Assembly (NCBI RefSeq): GCF_905171765.1
Contig: NC_053390.1
Coordinates: 505,520,301-505,584,300, forward strand
Direction: 5' to 3'
DNA from: Bufo bufo
Taxonomy: Eukaryota; Chordata; Amphibia; Anura; Bufonidae
Length of the DNA: 64,000 nt
Shown here: one piece after another, positions 42,628 to 54,237 of the stretch
Numbering within the stretch: position 1 is the stretch's first letter
How the letters are laid out: each line of letters begins with the position of its first letter
Notes under the pieces: model-generated
Told to the model about the DNA's origin: nothing
Databases searched by the model: none
Seen by the model: the letters and a program-made list of their open reading frames with translations, nothing else
Translations under genes and position numbers: made by a program

Positions 42628-44252
42628 TATCTCGGCAAAAGACAACTTTTCCAATTTTTTTTATACAAAGTTGGCATTTGACCAAGATATTTATCTCACC
42701 CAGCATGGGTATATGTAAAATGACACCCCAAAACACATTGCCCAACTTCTCCTGAGTACGACAATACCACATGTGTGACACTTTTTTGCAGCCTAGGTGG
42801 GCAAAGGGGCCCACATTCCAAAGAGCACCTTTAGGATTTCACAGGTCATGTTTTACACATTTTGATTTCAAACTACTTACCACACATTAGGGCCCCTAGA
42901 ATGCCAGGGCAGTATAACTACCTCACAAGTGACCCCCTTTTGGAAAGAAGACACCCCAAGGTATTCCGTGAGGGGCATGGCGAGTTCCTAGAATTTTTTA
43001 TTTTTTGTCACAAGTTAGCGGAAAATGATGATTTTTTTTATTTTTTTCTTACAAAGTCTCATATTCCACTAACTTGTGACAAAAAATAAAAACTTCCATG
43101 AACTCACTATGCCCATCACGAAATACCTTGGGGTGTCTTCTTTCCAAAATGGGGTCACTTGTGGGGTAGTTATACTGCCCTGGCATTCCAGGGGCCCTAA
43201 TGTGTGGTAAGTAGTTTGAAATCAAAATGTGTAAAAAATGACCTGTGAAATCCTAAAGGTGCTCTTTGGAATGTGGGCCCCTTTGCCCACCTAGGCTGCA
43301 AAAAAGTATACATGTGGTATTGCCGTACTCTGGAGAAGTTGGGCAATGTGTTTTGGGGTATCATTTTACATATACCCATGCTGGGTGAGATAAATATCTC
43401 GGCAAAAGACAACTTTTCCAATTTTTTTTATACAAAGTTGGCATTTGACCAAGATATTTATCTCACCCAGCATGGGTATATGTAAAATGACACCCCAAAA
43501 CACATTCCCCAACTTCTCCTGAGTACGGCGATACCAGATGTGTGACACTTTTTTGCAGCCTAGATGCGCAAAGGGGCCCACATTCCTTTTAGGAGGGCAT
43601 TTTTAGACATTTGGATCCCAGACTTCTTCTCACGCTTTAGGGCCCCTAAAATGCCAGGGCAGTATAAATACCCCACATGTGACCCCATTTTGGAAAGAAG
43701 ACACCCCAAGGTATTCAATGAGTGGCATGGCAAGTTCATAGAATTATTTTTTTTTTGCCACAAGTTAGCGGAAATTGATTTTATTATTTTTTTCCCCTCA
43801 CAAAGTCTCCCTTTCCGCTAACTTGGGACAAAAATTTCAATCTTTCATGGACTCAATATGCCCCTCAGCGAATACCTTGGGGTGTCTACTTTCCGAAATG
43901 GGGTCACATGTGGGGTATTTATGCTGCCCTGGCATTTTATACTGCCTAAAGCGTGAGAAGAAGTCTGGGATCCAAATGTCTAAAAATGCCCTCCTAAAAG
44001 GAGTGTGGGCCCCTTTGCGCATCTAGGCTGCAAAAAAGTGTCACACATCTGGTATCGCCGTACTCAGGAGAAGTTGGGGAATGTGTTTTGGGGTGTCATT
44101 TTACATATACCCATGCTGGGTGAGAGAAATATCTCGGTCAAATGCCAACTTTGTATAAAAAAAATTGGAAAAGTTGTCTTTTGCCGAGATATTTATCTCA
44201 CCCAGCATGGGTATATGTAAAATGACACCCCAAAACACATTGCCCAACTTCT
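42628..44252. repeat. Two adjoining fold-back repeats (~0.8 kb each)
   Basis: 42628-43405 and 43398-44190 are each large inverted repeats. The arms contain GGGGCCCACATTCC, CCAGGGCAGTATAA, AAGACACCCCAAGGTATTC and CACAAGTTAGCGG with their complements. The shared boundary block ATCTCGGCAAAAGACAACTT occurs three times, once as its inverse. The right edge is fused to chromovirus integrase sequence at 44253. There is no coding capacity, and the transposon class was not identified. Confidence 0.8.
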
Positions 44253-46618
44253 GGAAACAAACTGAGTCCCTCTATCGGACACCACATCAGAGGGAATGCC
44301 ATGTAGTTTCACAATGTTGTCGACAAACACCTGCGCAAGAGTTTTAGCATTGGGTAGACTAGGTAATGCAATAAAGTGTGCCATTTTACTAAAACGATCA
44401 ACAACCACCAGAATCACGGTCTTTCCCGAAGAATTCGGTAAATCCGTGATAAAATCCATGGACAAATGGGTCCAAGGTCTGGACGGGATGGGCAATGGAA
44501 GCAGAGATCCGGAAGGCCGAGTATGTTTCACCTTAGCACATGCACAGGTACCACAGGCTGACACATAGTCCTCAATACACTTATGCAACCCTGGCCACCA
44601 GAATCTGCGAGAGATGAGATCGACAGTCGATCTGCTCCCAGGGTGCCCAGCAAGCACTGTACAGTGATGTTCCTCGAACACCTTGTGACGTAATTCGGAG
44701 GGAAGAGTCCAGAGCATCCTCCTGTGCCTCAAGATCAGGATAAATAGCGGATATAACTACCCCTTCAGATAAAATGGGACTAGAGTCATTACACTCACCC
44801 CCCCAGGAAAGCTACGCGACAAAGCATCCGCCTTGACGTTCTTAACCCCAGGGCGATAAGTGACGATGAAGTTAAATCTGGTGAAAAACAATGACCATCT
44901 GGCCTGCCTTGGGTTCAGTTGCTTAGCCGACTCTAAGTAGGCCAGATTCTTGTGATCCGTAATTACCGTAATAGGATGAATTGCTCCTTCCAACCAATGC
45001 CGCCATTCCTCGAACGCCAAATTAATGGCCAGCAATTCCCTATTCCCCACATCATAATTCCTTTCAGCAGTCAAGAGTTTTTTAGAAAAAAATGCACATG
45101 GGTGACATTTACTAGGTGAAGGACCCTGCGACAATATTGCTCCTACCCCAACCTCAGACGCGTCAACCTCAACAACACGTCCGGTTGCACCAGAATAGGG
45201 GCCGAAGCAAAAACATTCTTTCACAGCAGAAAAGGCCTATAATGCCGCATCAGACCAGATAGAAATATCAGCACCCTTCCTAGTCATGTCTGTTAAAGGT
45301 TTAACCACCGATGAATAGTTCAAGATAAATTTACGGTAGTAGTTGGTAAACCCCAAAAACCATAAGCGCTTTCAGATTTTCGGGTCGATCCCAGTCCAAC
45401 ACGGCACGGACCTTCTCGGGATCCATACGAAGACCTGAGGATGAGAGCAGGTAACCCAGAAATTGCACTTCCTGTACAGCAAATACACACTTTTCCATCT
45501 TAGCATACAACTTATTCTCTCTTAGGATCTGTAACACCTGTCTCACATGATCCTGATGAGTCTCCATATTAGGCAAATAAATTAGTATGTCATCAAGGTA
45601 TACAACGACAAACCTCCCCACCAGATGATGAAAGATGTCATTAACAAAGTGTTGAAAAACCGCAGGAGCATTGGTTAACCCAAAGGGCATGACCAAGTTT
45701 TCAAAATGACCCTCAGGGGTATTAAATGCGGTCTTCCACTCATCCCCCTCCTTGATCTTTACCAGATTATATGCCCCCCTCAGATCCAATTTAGAGAACA
45801 CCTTGGCACCGACAATCTGAGTAAACAAATCCGGAATCAAAGGAAGGGGGTAAGGATCACGGACGGTAATGCGATTGAGCTCACGGAAGTCCAGACATGG
45901 TCTCAGGGTACCATACTTTTTCTTTAAGCAGTACCCTTATTGGACAGTACATCCTGAAGGTGAGGACCCCTAGATCTCTCCCTCAGGCGTCTATAAAGAC
46001 GTACAGCAAGAGACATAGCTGCTTCCAATGACTCAGGATTTTCATGAAAAGCCAATGCGTCCTGCAGTCTCTCAGAGAGACCCTGGCAGAATTGGCTACA
46101 GAGAGCAGAATCGTTCCACTTTGTATCCGTAGCCCATCTCCTAAATTCTGAGCAATAGGTCTCCGCAGAACGTTCTCCCTGCCGCAAACCCCGTAACTTG
46201 GTCTCAGCCTGAGAGATCCGATCCGGGTCATCATAGATAAGACCCAAGGCTCTAAAGAATTCATCTACCGACCGGAGGGACGGTGATCCGGGAGAGCTAC
46301 CTTCGGTTCAGGGCAGGCCTGGAACCCACCACCGGAACCAGCAGCCTGTGGACTCTGAATCTGCAAAACCATCGCACGGAGGTCTGCTACCTCCAAAGTC
46401 AAATTTTGCAGCTGTTTGACCAGTGCAGTCATAGCATCCATAGCTGCACAGATCAGAACAAAAAAATGGCGGTATTGGCTCTTGATAATATCATGGATGT
46501 TGTAGGGGAGAACCCCAAAAGACAACAAGAAGTTTTTATTTTCTGATCGCAGATTTATATATTCTGTTTTCTGGACATGATTATAGGAGGTGACCATCTC
46601 GCCTGAGCTTAAAAGCAT
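44193..46618 (-). pseudogene. Chromovirus gag-pol remnant
   Basis: Gag: MDAMTALVKQLQNLTLEVADL, then IYDDPDRISQAETKLRG and CSEFRRWATDTKWND. A deletion near 45925 joins gag to RT at KKKYGTLRPCLDFREL, losing the zinc knuckle, protease and RT start. RT (45331-45840) retains VMPFGLTNAPAVFQ and VVVYLDDILI. RNase H (44757-45224) has [12 protein letters not shown] and KADALSRSF. Integrase (44193-44732) has HCTVLAGHPGSR, MDFITDLP and VSDRGTQFVS, then breaks. It is clearly related to the copy at 24008-28219 but older. Confidence 0.88.
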
Positions 46619-47215
46619 TTAGAAAGCATTAGGAATTGCTTTATGGAAGCCCCATGGTCCATAGACACAATGGTCAGGAGGGGACCTCATTGACTAGGGA
46701 AGGAAAAGGGTCACCACCTATAAAACCCTGCTCCTGGCCTTAACTCCTATCCGTATGGGCACCTCTCGATGGTAGAGATGCCCATACACAGAAAACCCTG
46801 GTGGCCCTCAGATGCCCTAACAATAATGACAGGGCAGAGACAACCCAGTCCTTCCCTGGTGAAGGAACCAGCGTCTCGCTTAGGCCTAGTAAAAAACAAA
46901 GGTAGGGGGAATACAAAACACAACAAGCGGAACACTTAACTTCTGAGGCTGATGGATGATGGACGATGGACGAACAGGACTTCACCACGAACCACACTCC
47001 AGCTCTTCCAAAAACCAAATGAAGCTATCCAGAGCAAGAAGTGATGGGTAAAGTCAGACTAAATAGGGGGAGGTGAAGGTCACATGATCCACACCTGAAC
47101 AGGGGGTGTGGACATACCAGCAACACACAGACAAAGTGAAACCAAAAGAGGCTGTCAGATGACTAATGTGCAGATAATCTTTCAGACCTTCTCAAACCTG
47201 TCACCGGCGTGACAA
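44253..47215 (-). mobile_element. Second chromovirus, 5' LTR plus deleted gag-pol
   Basis: The minus-strand remnant begins at TGTCACGCCGGTGACAG (47215 downward), the probable 5' LTR start. Gag fragments follow at 46265-46618 and 45924-46247, then RT, RNase H and integrase to 44253. The 3' part (integrase end, chromodomain, 3' LTR) is missing at the fold-back junction. The LTR inner end was not located. Confidence 0.82.
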
Positions 47216-47265
47216 GAACCTGGCAGACACTTGTGAAGCAGAACCTGGCAGAATTAAACGACATG

Positions 47266-47365
47266 TGTTAAGGCTGGCCGCAGGCTAGCCTGGATTTGTG
47301 GGAGGGGCCGGTACCTGTCTTAAGCAGTCTGGCTCTCCCAGGCAGCACGTCGGCATTCGGACGTC
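47266..47365 (+). repeat. Split direct repeat A1 (Ngaro-like 2)
   Basis: TGTTAAGGCTGGCCGCAGG ... GGCATTCGGACGT, repeated at 51667-51766 with a two-base difference (GGGCCGGT versus GGGCAAGT). Confidence 0.9.
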
Positions 47366-47747
47366 TGCTACTTCCGGGTGTGACGTCATCAGCAAGCGTC
47401 CTGCAAGAGTCGGATCTCAGAGAAGCCGGGTGTACCTTTCCCTTCAGTCTGCAAGCTGTTCAGGTCGTTTTCCAAGATAACTGGTTTGTTTGGGGAGCGT
47501 GGCAACGTGGAGGAGGGTAGGAGGGTGTGTAGAGAGGGGGAAGTGTGCCGGAGGATCGCTTCTCCTCACTGCGTTCAGGCACATGCAATTCAAGTTTTGG
47601 CACCAATGGGCAGCATTGTCACATAGTTGGAGCTCATTGCCTGTCTCAGCATAACCTGTATCTAAGTTCATACAGGGGCTGCGAGTCATCCGGGCTCAGC
47701 AGGTTAAACTCTGGCAGCTGGGTCCTGGTGCCATTACTGAGTTGATT

Positions 47748-48775
47748 ACTTACAAAGTTGCTGCTTGTGCACATGTTTGACACTCATCACATACACTACA
47801 TACATACCTTAGACACATAGTTCGCACATCAGGCAGTTTGACGAAAAAAAAAAAAAAAAAGGGTACAAGTGGATTGTTAAATAAAGTTAAAAAAAAAAAA
47901 AAAAAACTTTATCCACCAAGCTTCATCCATACACCTCTAGCATAGGTTCATCCGCCAATACAGCTACACGCTCGCACGACATACACACCCCGTTTCATCT
48001 CGTAGACTAGTGTCATACGGTCTGTTTTCCACAAATCCTATACTTACATACATCACCTACCACGTCTGTAGGTTCTTTAGCCCGCAGTATTCGTTTTTAA
48101 TTAATCTGCCACGTCACAGATTCACACAAACTCGGGCTCGCTTCATACGTCAGTGGAAACAACTATCATACTCCCTGTCAGCCTCGCAGGCTTTTCGTTC
48201 AATCGTTTCACGCTGCTTACTTACAAAGTTGCTGCTTGTGCACATGTTTGACACTCATCACATACACTACATACATACCTTAGACACATAGTTCGCACAT
48301 CAGGCAGTTTGATGAAAAAAAAAAAAAAAAAAAAAGGGTACAAGTGGATTGTTAAATAAAGTAAAAAAAAAAAAAGAGTGGGTTGTTCAAATAAAGAAAA
48401 AAAAAAAGGGTACAAGTGGATTGTTAAATAAATTAAAAAAAAACAAAAAAAACTTTATCCATCAAGCTTCATCCATACACCTCTAGCATAGGTACATCCA
48501 CCAATACAGCTACACGCTCGCACGACATACACACCCCATTTCATCTCGTAGACTAGTGTCATACGTCATACGGTCTGTTTTCCACAAATCCTATACTTAC
48601 ATACATCACCTACCACGTCTGTAGGTTCTTTAGCCCGCGGTAGTCGTTTTTAATTAATCTGCCACGTCACAGATTCACACAAACTCGGGCTCGCTTCATA
48701 CGTCAGTGGAAACGACTATCATACTCCCTGTCAGCCTCGAAGGCTTTTCGTTCAATCGTTTCACGCTGCTGGGGG
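47748..48775. repeat. Tandem duplication in the leader of Ngaro-like 2
   Basis: Unit 1 (about 47748-48218) and unit 2 (about 48219-48775) both run from ACTTACAAAGTTGCTGC to TCAATCGTTTCACGCTGCT. They share CACCTCTAGCATAGGT, GCACGACATACACACC and ACTCGGGCTCGCTTCATACG. Unit 2 is longer, mostly because the internal A-rich block (A16-A21 runs with GGGTACAAGTGGATTG) has expanded. It occupies the place where a gag-like ORF would be expected. Confidence 0.85.
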
Positions 48776-48914
48776 GGGGGGAGGGGAGGGGCTTAGATTC
48801 CGTCATTTTGTTTGTCAGCTTACGGGCAGCAGGTCGTAGGGTTAACAGGTTGTTTTTTTTGTTTGTTTTTTATTGTTGTTGTTTTGTGGTGTTGTTGTGT
48901 TGTTTGCAGTGGTC

Positions 48915-49013
48915 TACGCCATCTGCAACTTCAGCCAGTGCAGGCTCCTGCATGTCTGTGCCACATGTTTTAGGGCACATCCGGTCACGGTCTGCACATT
49001 GAAGCCGGCGTGA
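48915..49013 (+). pseudogene. Gag zinc-finger tail, Ngaro-like 2
   Basis: A 32-codon remnant ending at TGA 49011-49013. It reads CNFSQCRLLHVCATCFRAHP near its start, matching the cysteine/histidine tail of the gag-like ORF at 33604-34725 (CRALHVCSLCFRAHP). Nothing of the upstream gag is recognisable. It lies immediately before the RT frame at 49023, as in the other element. Confidence 0.75.
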
Positions 49014-49022
49014 CTGAGCCGG

Positions 49023-50684
49023 GTGAATGTGGAGGTACTAGACCAGCTGCTGCAGCTTCATCCGGTTCAGCCGTTCCGTACATTCCTGGTGGAAGGCTTT
49101 TCACGGGGGTTTCACACTGGGCTCATCAACCTGCCCCAGCAGACTCATGAATGCCCCAACTTGCAGTCGGCTTCTAAACATGCTGGTCTGGTGGATTCAC
49201 TCTTGGCAGTTGAGCTGGACAAGGGTTTCATCATTGGTCCTTTCCAGTCCCCTCCTTTCTGCACTTGGAGGGTGAGCCCGGTGGGGGTGGTGCAGGGAAA
49301 ATATTCCAATAAATTTTGTTTGATTCATGATTTGTCTGCTACACATTCTTCCCACGTTCCTAGTCTCAACTCGTTGATTCCGTCCGAGGAATTTTCCTTG
49401 AAGTATACTTCCGTAGACCAGGCTATCCAGGTCATTCTTCAGACAGGCATGGGGGCTTGGCTGTCCAAAGCAGATGTCTCTGATGCGTTCAAACTGCTGC
49501 CCATTAGCCCATCTCTCTGGCAGTGGCATGGTATCAAATGGAGAGATGCGTACTATTCGCCACCAAGTTGACGTTGGTTCCTAGAGCAGCCCCAGTCTGT
49601 TGACAGGTTAGCGCAGGCACTGGAATGGATTTTGTTGGAACAGGGTTGCCAGAATGTCATTCACTACCTGGATGATTTTCTGTTGATCGAAGAACCCTCA
49701 CAGGCACCTGTTGACTTGCAGGTCTTCAAGGAGTTAAACATTCCAGTGGCCGAACACAAAACAGAAGGGCCTGCGCAGGTTGTCACGTTCTTGGGGATCT
49801 CTCTGGATTCACGTGCCATGTCAGCCAGTCTGCCACAAGACAAACTCGACAGAATCAAATCAGGTGTCCGTTCCTTGCTCATGTCTCAGGTTTGCACCAA
49901 GAGAGAATTGCAGTCTCTGTTGGGCATGTTATACTTTGCCATGAGGATCATTCCTCAGGGTAGATCATTCATTTCAAGATTGCTAGTCTTATTACAACAG
50001 ACCAGTTATTTGGACGCATCAGTGCATCTTAATGCGAACGCCCGAGCAGATCTGTTCATGTGGGACAGGTTTCTCAGTGGGTGGAACCGCATTTCCATGG
50101 TTATTCCGAGGGCCACTTCTGATTCTCCACACGTATTTTCAGACGCGGCTGCCTCGGTAGGTTTCGCGGCCATATTTGGCTCACATTGGTGCGCCGGCTC
50201 ATGGCCCACACACGTGCTACAGTTGCCGGGGTTTTCTCAGATGTCGGCATTGTTCGAGATCTATCCTATCGTAGCAGCTGCTATAGTCTGGGGGCATAGG
50301 TGGTCGGGTCACACGGTGGTTTTCCACACTGACAACATGGCGACCGCAGAGATCATTAACAAGGGCAGATCTAAATCGTTACTCATCATGTCTTTCATGC
50401 GTAGATTGACCTGGATAGCTCTGGAACAGGGGTTTCATTTTCATGCCCTGTTTTTGGACGGGGTCAGCAACGTTGCAGCTGATGCTTTATCTCGTTTTGA
50501 TTTTCTCGCTTTTTCTTACAGAACCCAGAAGCAGACTCAGTGGGCACCCCGGTACCGGACTGGCGGCTGCTGGTCTTGGATTAGACTCTCTGATAGGGGT
50601 CGCCAGTTCACTCATTACCAAGTCTTTGTCGGCCAGTACGTTGCGGTCGTACCGCCGAGCGTGGGTGGTTTTTTCGAACTTTAA
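49023..50684 (+). pseudogene. Reverse transcriptase-RNase H, Ngaro-like 2
   Basis: The frame 49023-49571 has LVEGFSRGFHTG, KFCLIHDLSATH and SKADVSDAFKLLP (first catalytic Asp). Two small indels between about 49555 and 49605 shift the frame. The frame 49632-50684 has VIHYLDDFLL (catalytic Asp pair), VTFLGISLDS, RNase H HVFSDAAASVGFAAIF, LFEIYPIVAA, FHTDNMATAE and NVAADALSRFD. The 3' end of this frame overlaps the recombinase frame, as in other Ngaro elements. Confidence 0.9.
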
Positions 50685-51520
50685 GTTGGCATATCCTAGA
50701 GGTGACACAGGTCAGGTCAAGTATATGGTGGCTTTCGTGTCTTATTGTCATTCGGTATTGGCTTTATCCTACAACACCATTAGGCTATATTTGGCTGGGG
50801 TGCAGCATTTTTTTGGCACTTCAAGAGCCAGACAGACCCTCTATATTTTCAGCTCACCCGATCAAGGCCATCCTCAGAGGCATTCAAAAAAGCCAGGTCA
50901 CGGTCAAGTTGGTCCGTCGACCTATTAAGGGGGACACGTTTCATAGCCTGTCGGAAGTTCTCACATTGTCACCATTCGGAGTCCTTCCCAGCCTGGTGAT
51001 CAAGGCGGCGATGTACTTGGCGTTTTACGGGTTTTAAGACCAGGTGAAGTGACACAGGCCAGACAAGGGGCGGTGGCTCTCCGCAAGGGAGATTTAGTCA
51101 GGATGGGCAGTAACTCATTTGCAGTTGCCTCACAACAGAACAAGGCAGGTAGGTCCCGGCCATGTAGTTAAGTTCTTCCAGACCACAAACGCATGGTGTC
51201 CAGTGACAGTCTTGGACAACCTCTTGCTGGCCCTCAGTCTTCACAGCCCCACCGACCCATTACTTCCATTCCCTGTTGGTCCACTGACGTCCAGCCAGTT
51301 CATCAAACATATTCGCATCCTGTTGACCAGTGTAGGATTGAATCCGGCTCAATTCTCGGGGCATTCTTTCCGCATCGGTGCGGCATCCGCAGCGTCCAAG
51401 CATGGAGTCCCTGTGCATATCATTAAACACTTGGGGCGCTGGCGCTCGGGGTGCTTTGTACGGTATATCCCGGAGCCACAAGCGGAGCTGGTCCAAGCAT
51501 TCAGTACATTGGCAGAGTAG
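50548..51520 (+). pseudogene. Tyrosine recombinase, Ngaro-like 2
   Basis: N-terminal core-binding part in the frame to 50928 (SLSASTLRSYRRAW, YMVAFVSYCHS), middle part in the frame to 51037 (IKAILRGIQKSQVTV, MYLAFYGF), and catalytic end at 51119-51520 (SGHSFRIGAASAAS with His-x-x-Arg, GCFVRYIPEP with Tyr). A one-base loss at about 51037 lies just before the codons for the first catalytic Arg (expected YGF-LRPGE). Further frameshifts are near 50860 and 51150. Not functional. Confidence 0.88.
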
Positions 51521-51555
51521 CACCTCAGGCCAATCCTTCCCTCACTGGTGGGTTT

Positions 51556-51665
51556 TGCCCCCTTTTTCAGGCATACCGACCTAGTGAGGCCAAGGCACAC
51601 CTCAAGCCAATTAGGTAGGGGGGTGGTGGTTGGGCATCTTCCACTCGTTTAGGTCCTGACCACAA
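51556..51665 (+). repeat. Split direct repeat B1 (Ngaro-like 2)
   Basis: 110 bp, TGCCCCCTTTTTCAGGCATA ... TCCTGACCACAA, nearly identical to 51823-51932 (CTCAAGCC versus CTCAGGCC). Confidence 0.9.
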
Positions 51666-51666
51666 G

Positions 51667-51766
51667 TGTTAAGGCTGGCCGCAGGCTAGCCTGGATTTGT
51701 GGGAGGGGCAAGTACCTGTCTTAAGCAGTCTGGCTCTCCCAGGCAGCACGTCGGCATTCGGACGTC
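51667..51766 (+). repeat. Split direct repeat A2 (Ngaro-like 2)
   Basis: Copy of A1 directly after B1; the junction reads CCACAAG-TGTTAAGG. Confidence 0.9.
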
Positions 51767-51822
51767 CCCTGCCCACCCATTCCCATTCTTCATTCAGTCA
51801 TTCAACCATCACATTCAGGGTA

Positions 51823-51932
51823 TGCCCCCTTTTTCAGGCATACCGACCTAGTGAGGCCAAGGCACACCTCAGGCCAATTAGGTAGGGGGGTGGTGGTTGG
51901 GCATCTTCCACTCGTTTAGGTCCTGACCACAA
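51823..51932 (+). repeat. Split direct repeat B2 (Ngaro-like 2)
   Basis: Outer 3' copy of B1, marking the right end of the element. Confidence 0.9.
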
Positions 51933-52637
51933 ATTCACACTACTCCTGATGAAAAAAGCTTCACAAAAATATGTTTCTACTGCTCTCCCTGAACAGTTTG
52001 CATGATCAAAAGTGCTGACACCCCCTTTAATAACCAGTCCCTTTTTTGGGATTTTGTGCAGAAAGCGGTTTAACAACCCTAACTTTTTTACTTCTTGGCT
52101 ACTAAAATAATATTTGTGTTTTTTTGGGACACATAGGGTTGTTTATTAATAACTTTATTTGAATAAACATTTTTATGGTTTATTTTTATTTTAGTTAAAC
52201 TGCACAGAATGAAATTTCTTTTTTTATTTTATTCAAATTACAGTTAAATAACTTCTTTAAATTTACAAATTGATACCAAAACCAATTATACAGTAAACAT
52301 GGGTTCACTCAGTCGGTATCTTTTTCTCTGGGAAAGATCATTCAAGACAGGGAGAAGTAGCTTTTTTCATCAAATAAAGGACACAAATTAAATATATTCC
52401 TGGTTATATATAACAGACATGAACGTGTTGTCACTCGGCCTAGGAAAACCTGAGAGGAGGTCACGGTGCTACTGCCTTCTCAAACAGCTGATCGCCAGAG
52501 GTCCCAGGTGTCGGACACCCAACGATCAGGATAGGTCATCAGTATAAAAATCTCAGAAAACCCCTTTAATTTAATCATGCTCTGCTACCATTGTAATTCT
52601 TTGGCGTGGACAAGGAAGAGATAACACCCTGTGTATA
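51933..52637. other. Unassigned, with truncated T2 MITE at ~52450-52570
   Basis: 52450-52570 (TCAAACAGCTGATCGCC, AACGATCAGGATAGG, AACCCCTTTAA) is half of the element type at 40437-40846. An apparent T2-type end (ACACCCCCTTTAATAA) lies at about 52018. No exon was seen. Confidence 0.5.
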
Positions 52638-52690
52638 CAGGTGAAACTCGAAAAATTTGAATATCGTGCAAAGTTCATTTATTTCAGTAA

Positions 52691-53671
52691 GGCCCCTTGC
52701 AGACGAGCGTGTCGGAATAAGGTCCGGATGCGTTGCGGCAAACCCGCGCGAGTAGGTACCCAATTGCAGTCAGTTTTGACTACGATTGCATTCCGTTGTT
52801 CAGTTTTTATCGCGCAAGTGCAATGTGTTTTGCATGCGTGTGATAAAAAACTGAATGTGGTACCCAGACCCGAACTTCTTCACAGAAGTTTGGGTTTGGG
52901 TTAGGTGTTGTGTAGATTGTATTATTTTCTCTTATAACATAGTTATAAGGGAAAATAATAGCATTCTTAATACAGAATGCATAGTACAATAGGGCTGGAG
53001 GGGTTAATTAAAAAAAAAAAAAAAAATTAAACTCACCTTAATCCACTTGTTCGCGCAGCCGTCATCTCTTCTGTCTTCTTCTTTGAGGAATAGGACCTTT
53101 GATAACGTCACTGCGCTCATCACATGGTCCATCACATGATCTTTTACCATGGTGATGGATCATGTGACGTCACCACAGGTCCTTTTCCTGCAATCAGCAA
53201 AGAAGGAGACAGAAGAGAAGCCGGGCTGCGCGAGCAAGTGGATTAAGGAGAGTTAAATTATTTTTAATTTTTTTTAACCCCTCCAGCGCTATGGTACTAT
53301 GCATTCTGTATTCAGAATGCTATTATTTTCCCTTTTTAACCATGTTATAAGGAAAATAAAATAAAATGATCGGGTCCCCATCCCGATCGTCTCCTAGCAA
53401 CCGTGCGTGAAAATCACACCGCATGCGCACTTGCTTGCGGATGCTTGCGATTTTCACGCAGCCCCATTCACTTCTATGGGGCCTGTGTTGCGTGAAAAAT
53501 GCACAATATAGAACATGCTGCGATTTTCACACAACGCACAAGTGATGCTTGAAAATCACAGCTCATCTGCACAGCCCCATAGAAATGAATGGGTCCGGAT
53601 TCAGTGCGGGTGCAATGCGTTCACCTCACACATTGCACCCGCGCGGAAATCTCGCCCGTGTGAAAGGGGCC
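52691..53671. mobile_element. MITE A in the 52638 element, TAA duplication
   Basis: TAA at 52688-52690 and 53672-53674; ends GGCCCCTTGCAGACGAGCG and GTGTGAAAGGGGCC. The interior includes the inverted pair AATCCACTTG...GCGCAGCC / GGCTGCGCGAGCAAGTGGATT and CATGGTCCATCACATGATC. 981 bp. Confidence 0.82.
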
Positions 53672-53674
53672 TAA

Positions 53675-54200
53675 GGGTACTTTCACAGTAGCATTTTTCT
53701 TTTCCGCCACTGAGTTCCATCAAAAGGGCTCAATGCCGGAAAATAACTGATCAGGTATATCCCCATGCATCCGTTCAGGATGCATTAGGATGTTATTTTG
53801 ACTGATCAGACAAAAGATAAAACCGCAGCATGCTACGGTTTTTATCTCCGGCCCAAAAAACTGAAGACTTGCCTGAATGCCGGATCCGTCATTTTTTTCC
53901 ATAGGAATGTATTAGTGCCGGAATACCGGAATGTCAGTCCCGTCCTTCCGGTCTGCATATGCGCAGACCGAAAAAAAAGTAAAAAAAAAAATGCTGGATC
54001 CGTTTTGCCGGATGACACCGGAAAGACGGATCCGGCATTTCATTGCATTTTTCTGACTGATCAGGCATTTTTAAGACTGATCAGGATCCTGATCAGTCTT
54101 ACAAATGCAATCAGTTGGCATACATTTTGCCGGATCCGGCAGGCAGTTCCGGCGACGGAACTGCTTGCGGGATCACTCTGCAGCAAGTGTGAAAGTAGCC
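53675..54200. mobile_element. MITE B in the 52638 element, TAA duplication
   Basis: TAA at 53672-53674 (shared with MITE A) and 54201-54203; ends GGGTACTTTCACAGTAGC and GTGTGAAAGTAGCC. It carries CCGGATCCG, TGATCAGG and ACCGCAGCATGCTACGG modules. Related copy at 38697-39151. Confidence 0.82.
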
Positions 54201-54237
54201 TAATGGAACTTAAAAGGTGAAACTAACATATGAGATA

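Larger units (their letters stand above)
47266..51932 (+). mobile_element. Second Ngaro-like element, plus strand
   Basis: Order: A1 (47266-47365), leader, gag remnant, RT-RNase H, tyrosine recombinase, B1 (51556-51665), A2 (51667-51766), B2 (51823-51932). This is again the A1-ORFs-B1-A2-B2 split direct repeat arrangement, with a spacer of about 56 bp between A2 and B2. Its proteins are clearly diverged from those of the element at 30069-37800, so two lineages are present. All ORFs are damaged. Confidence 0.9.
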
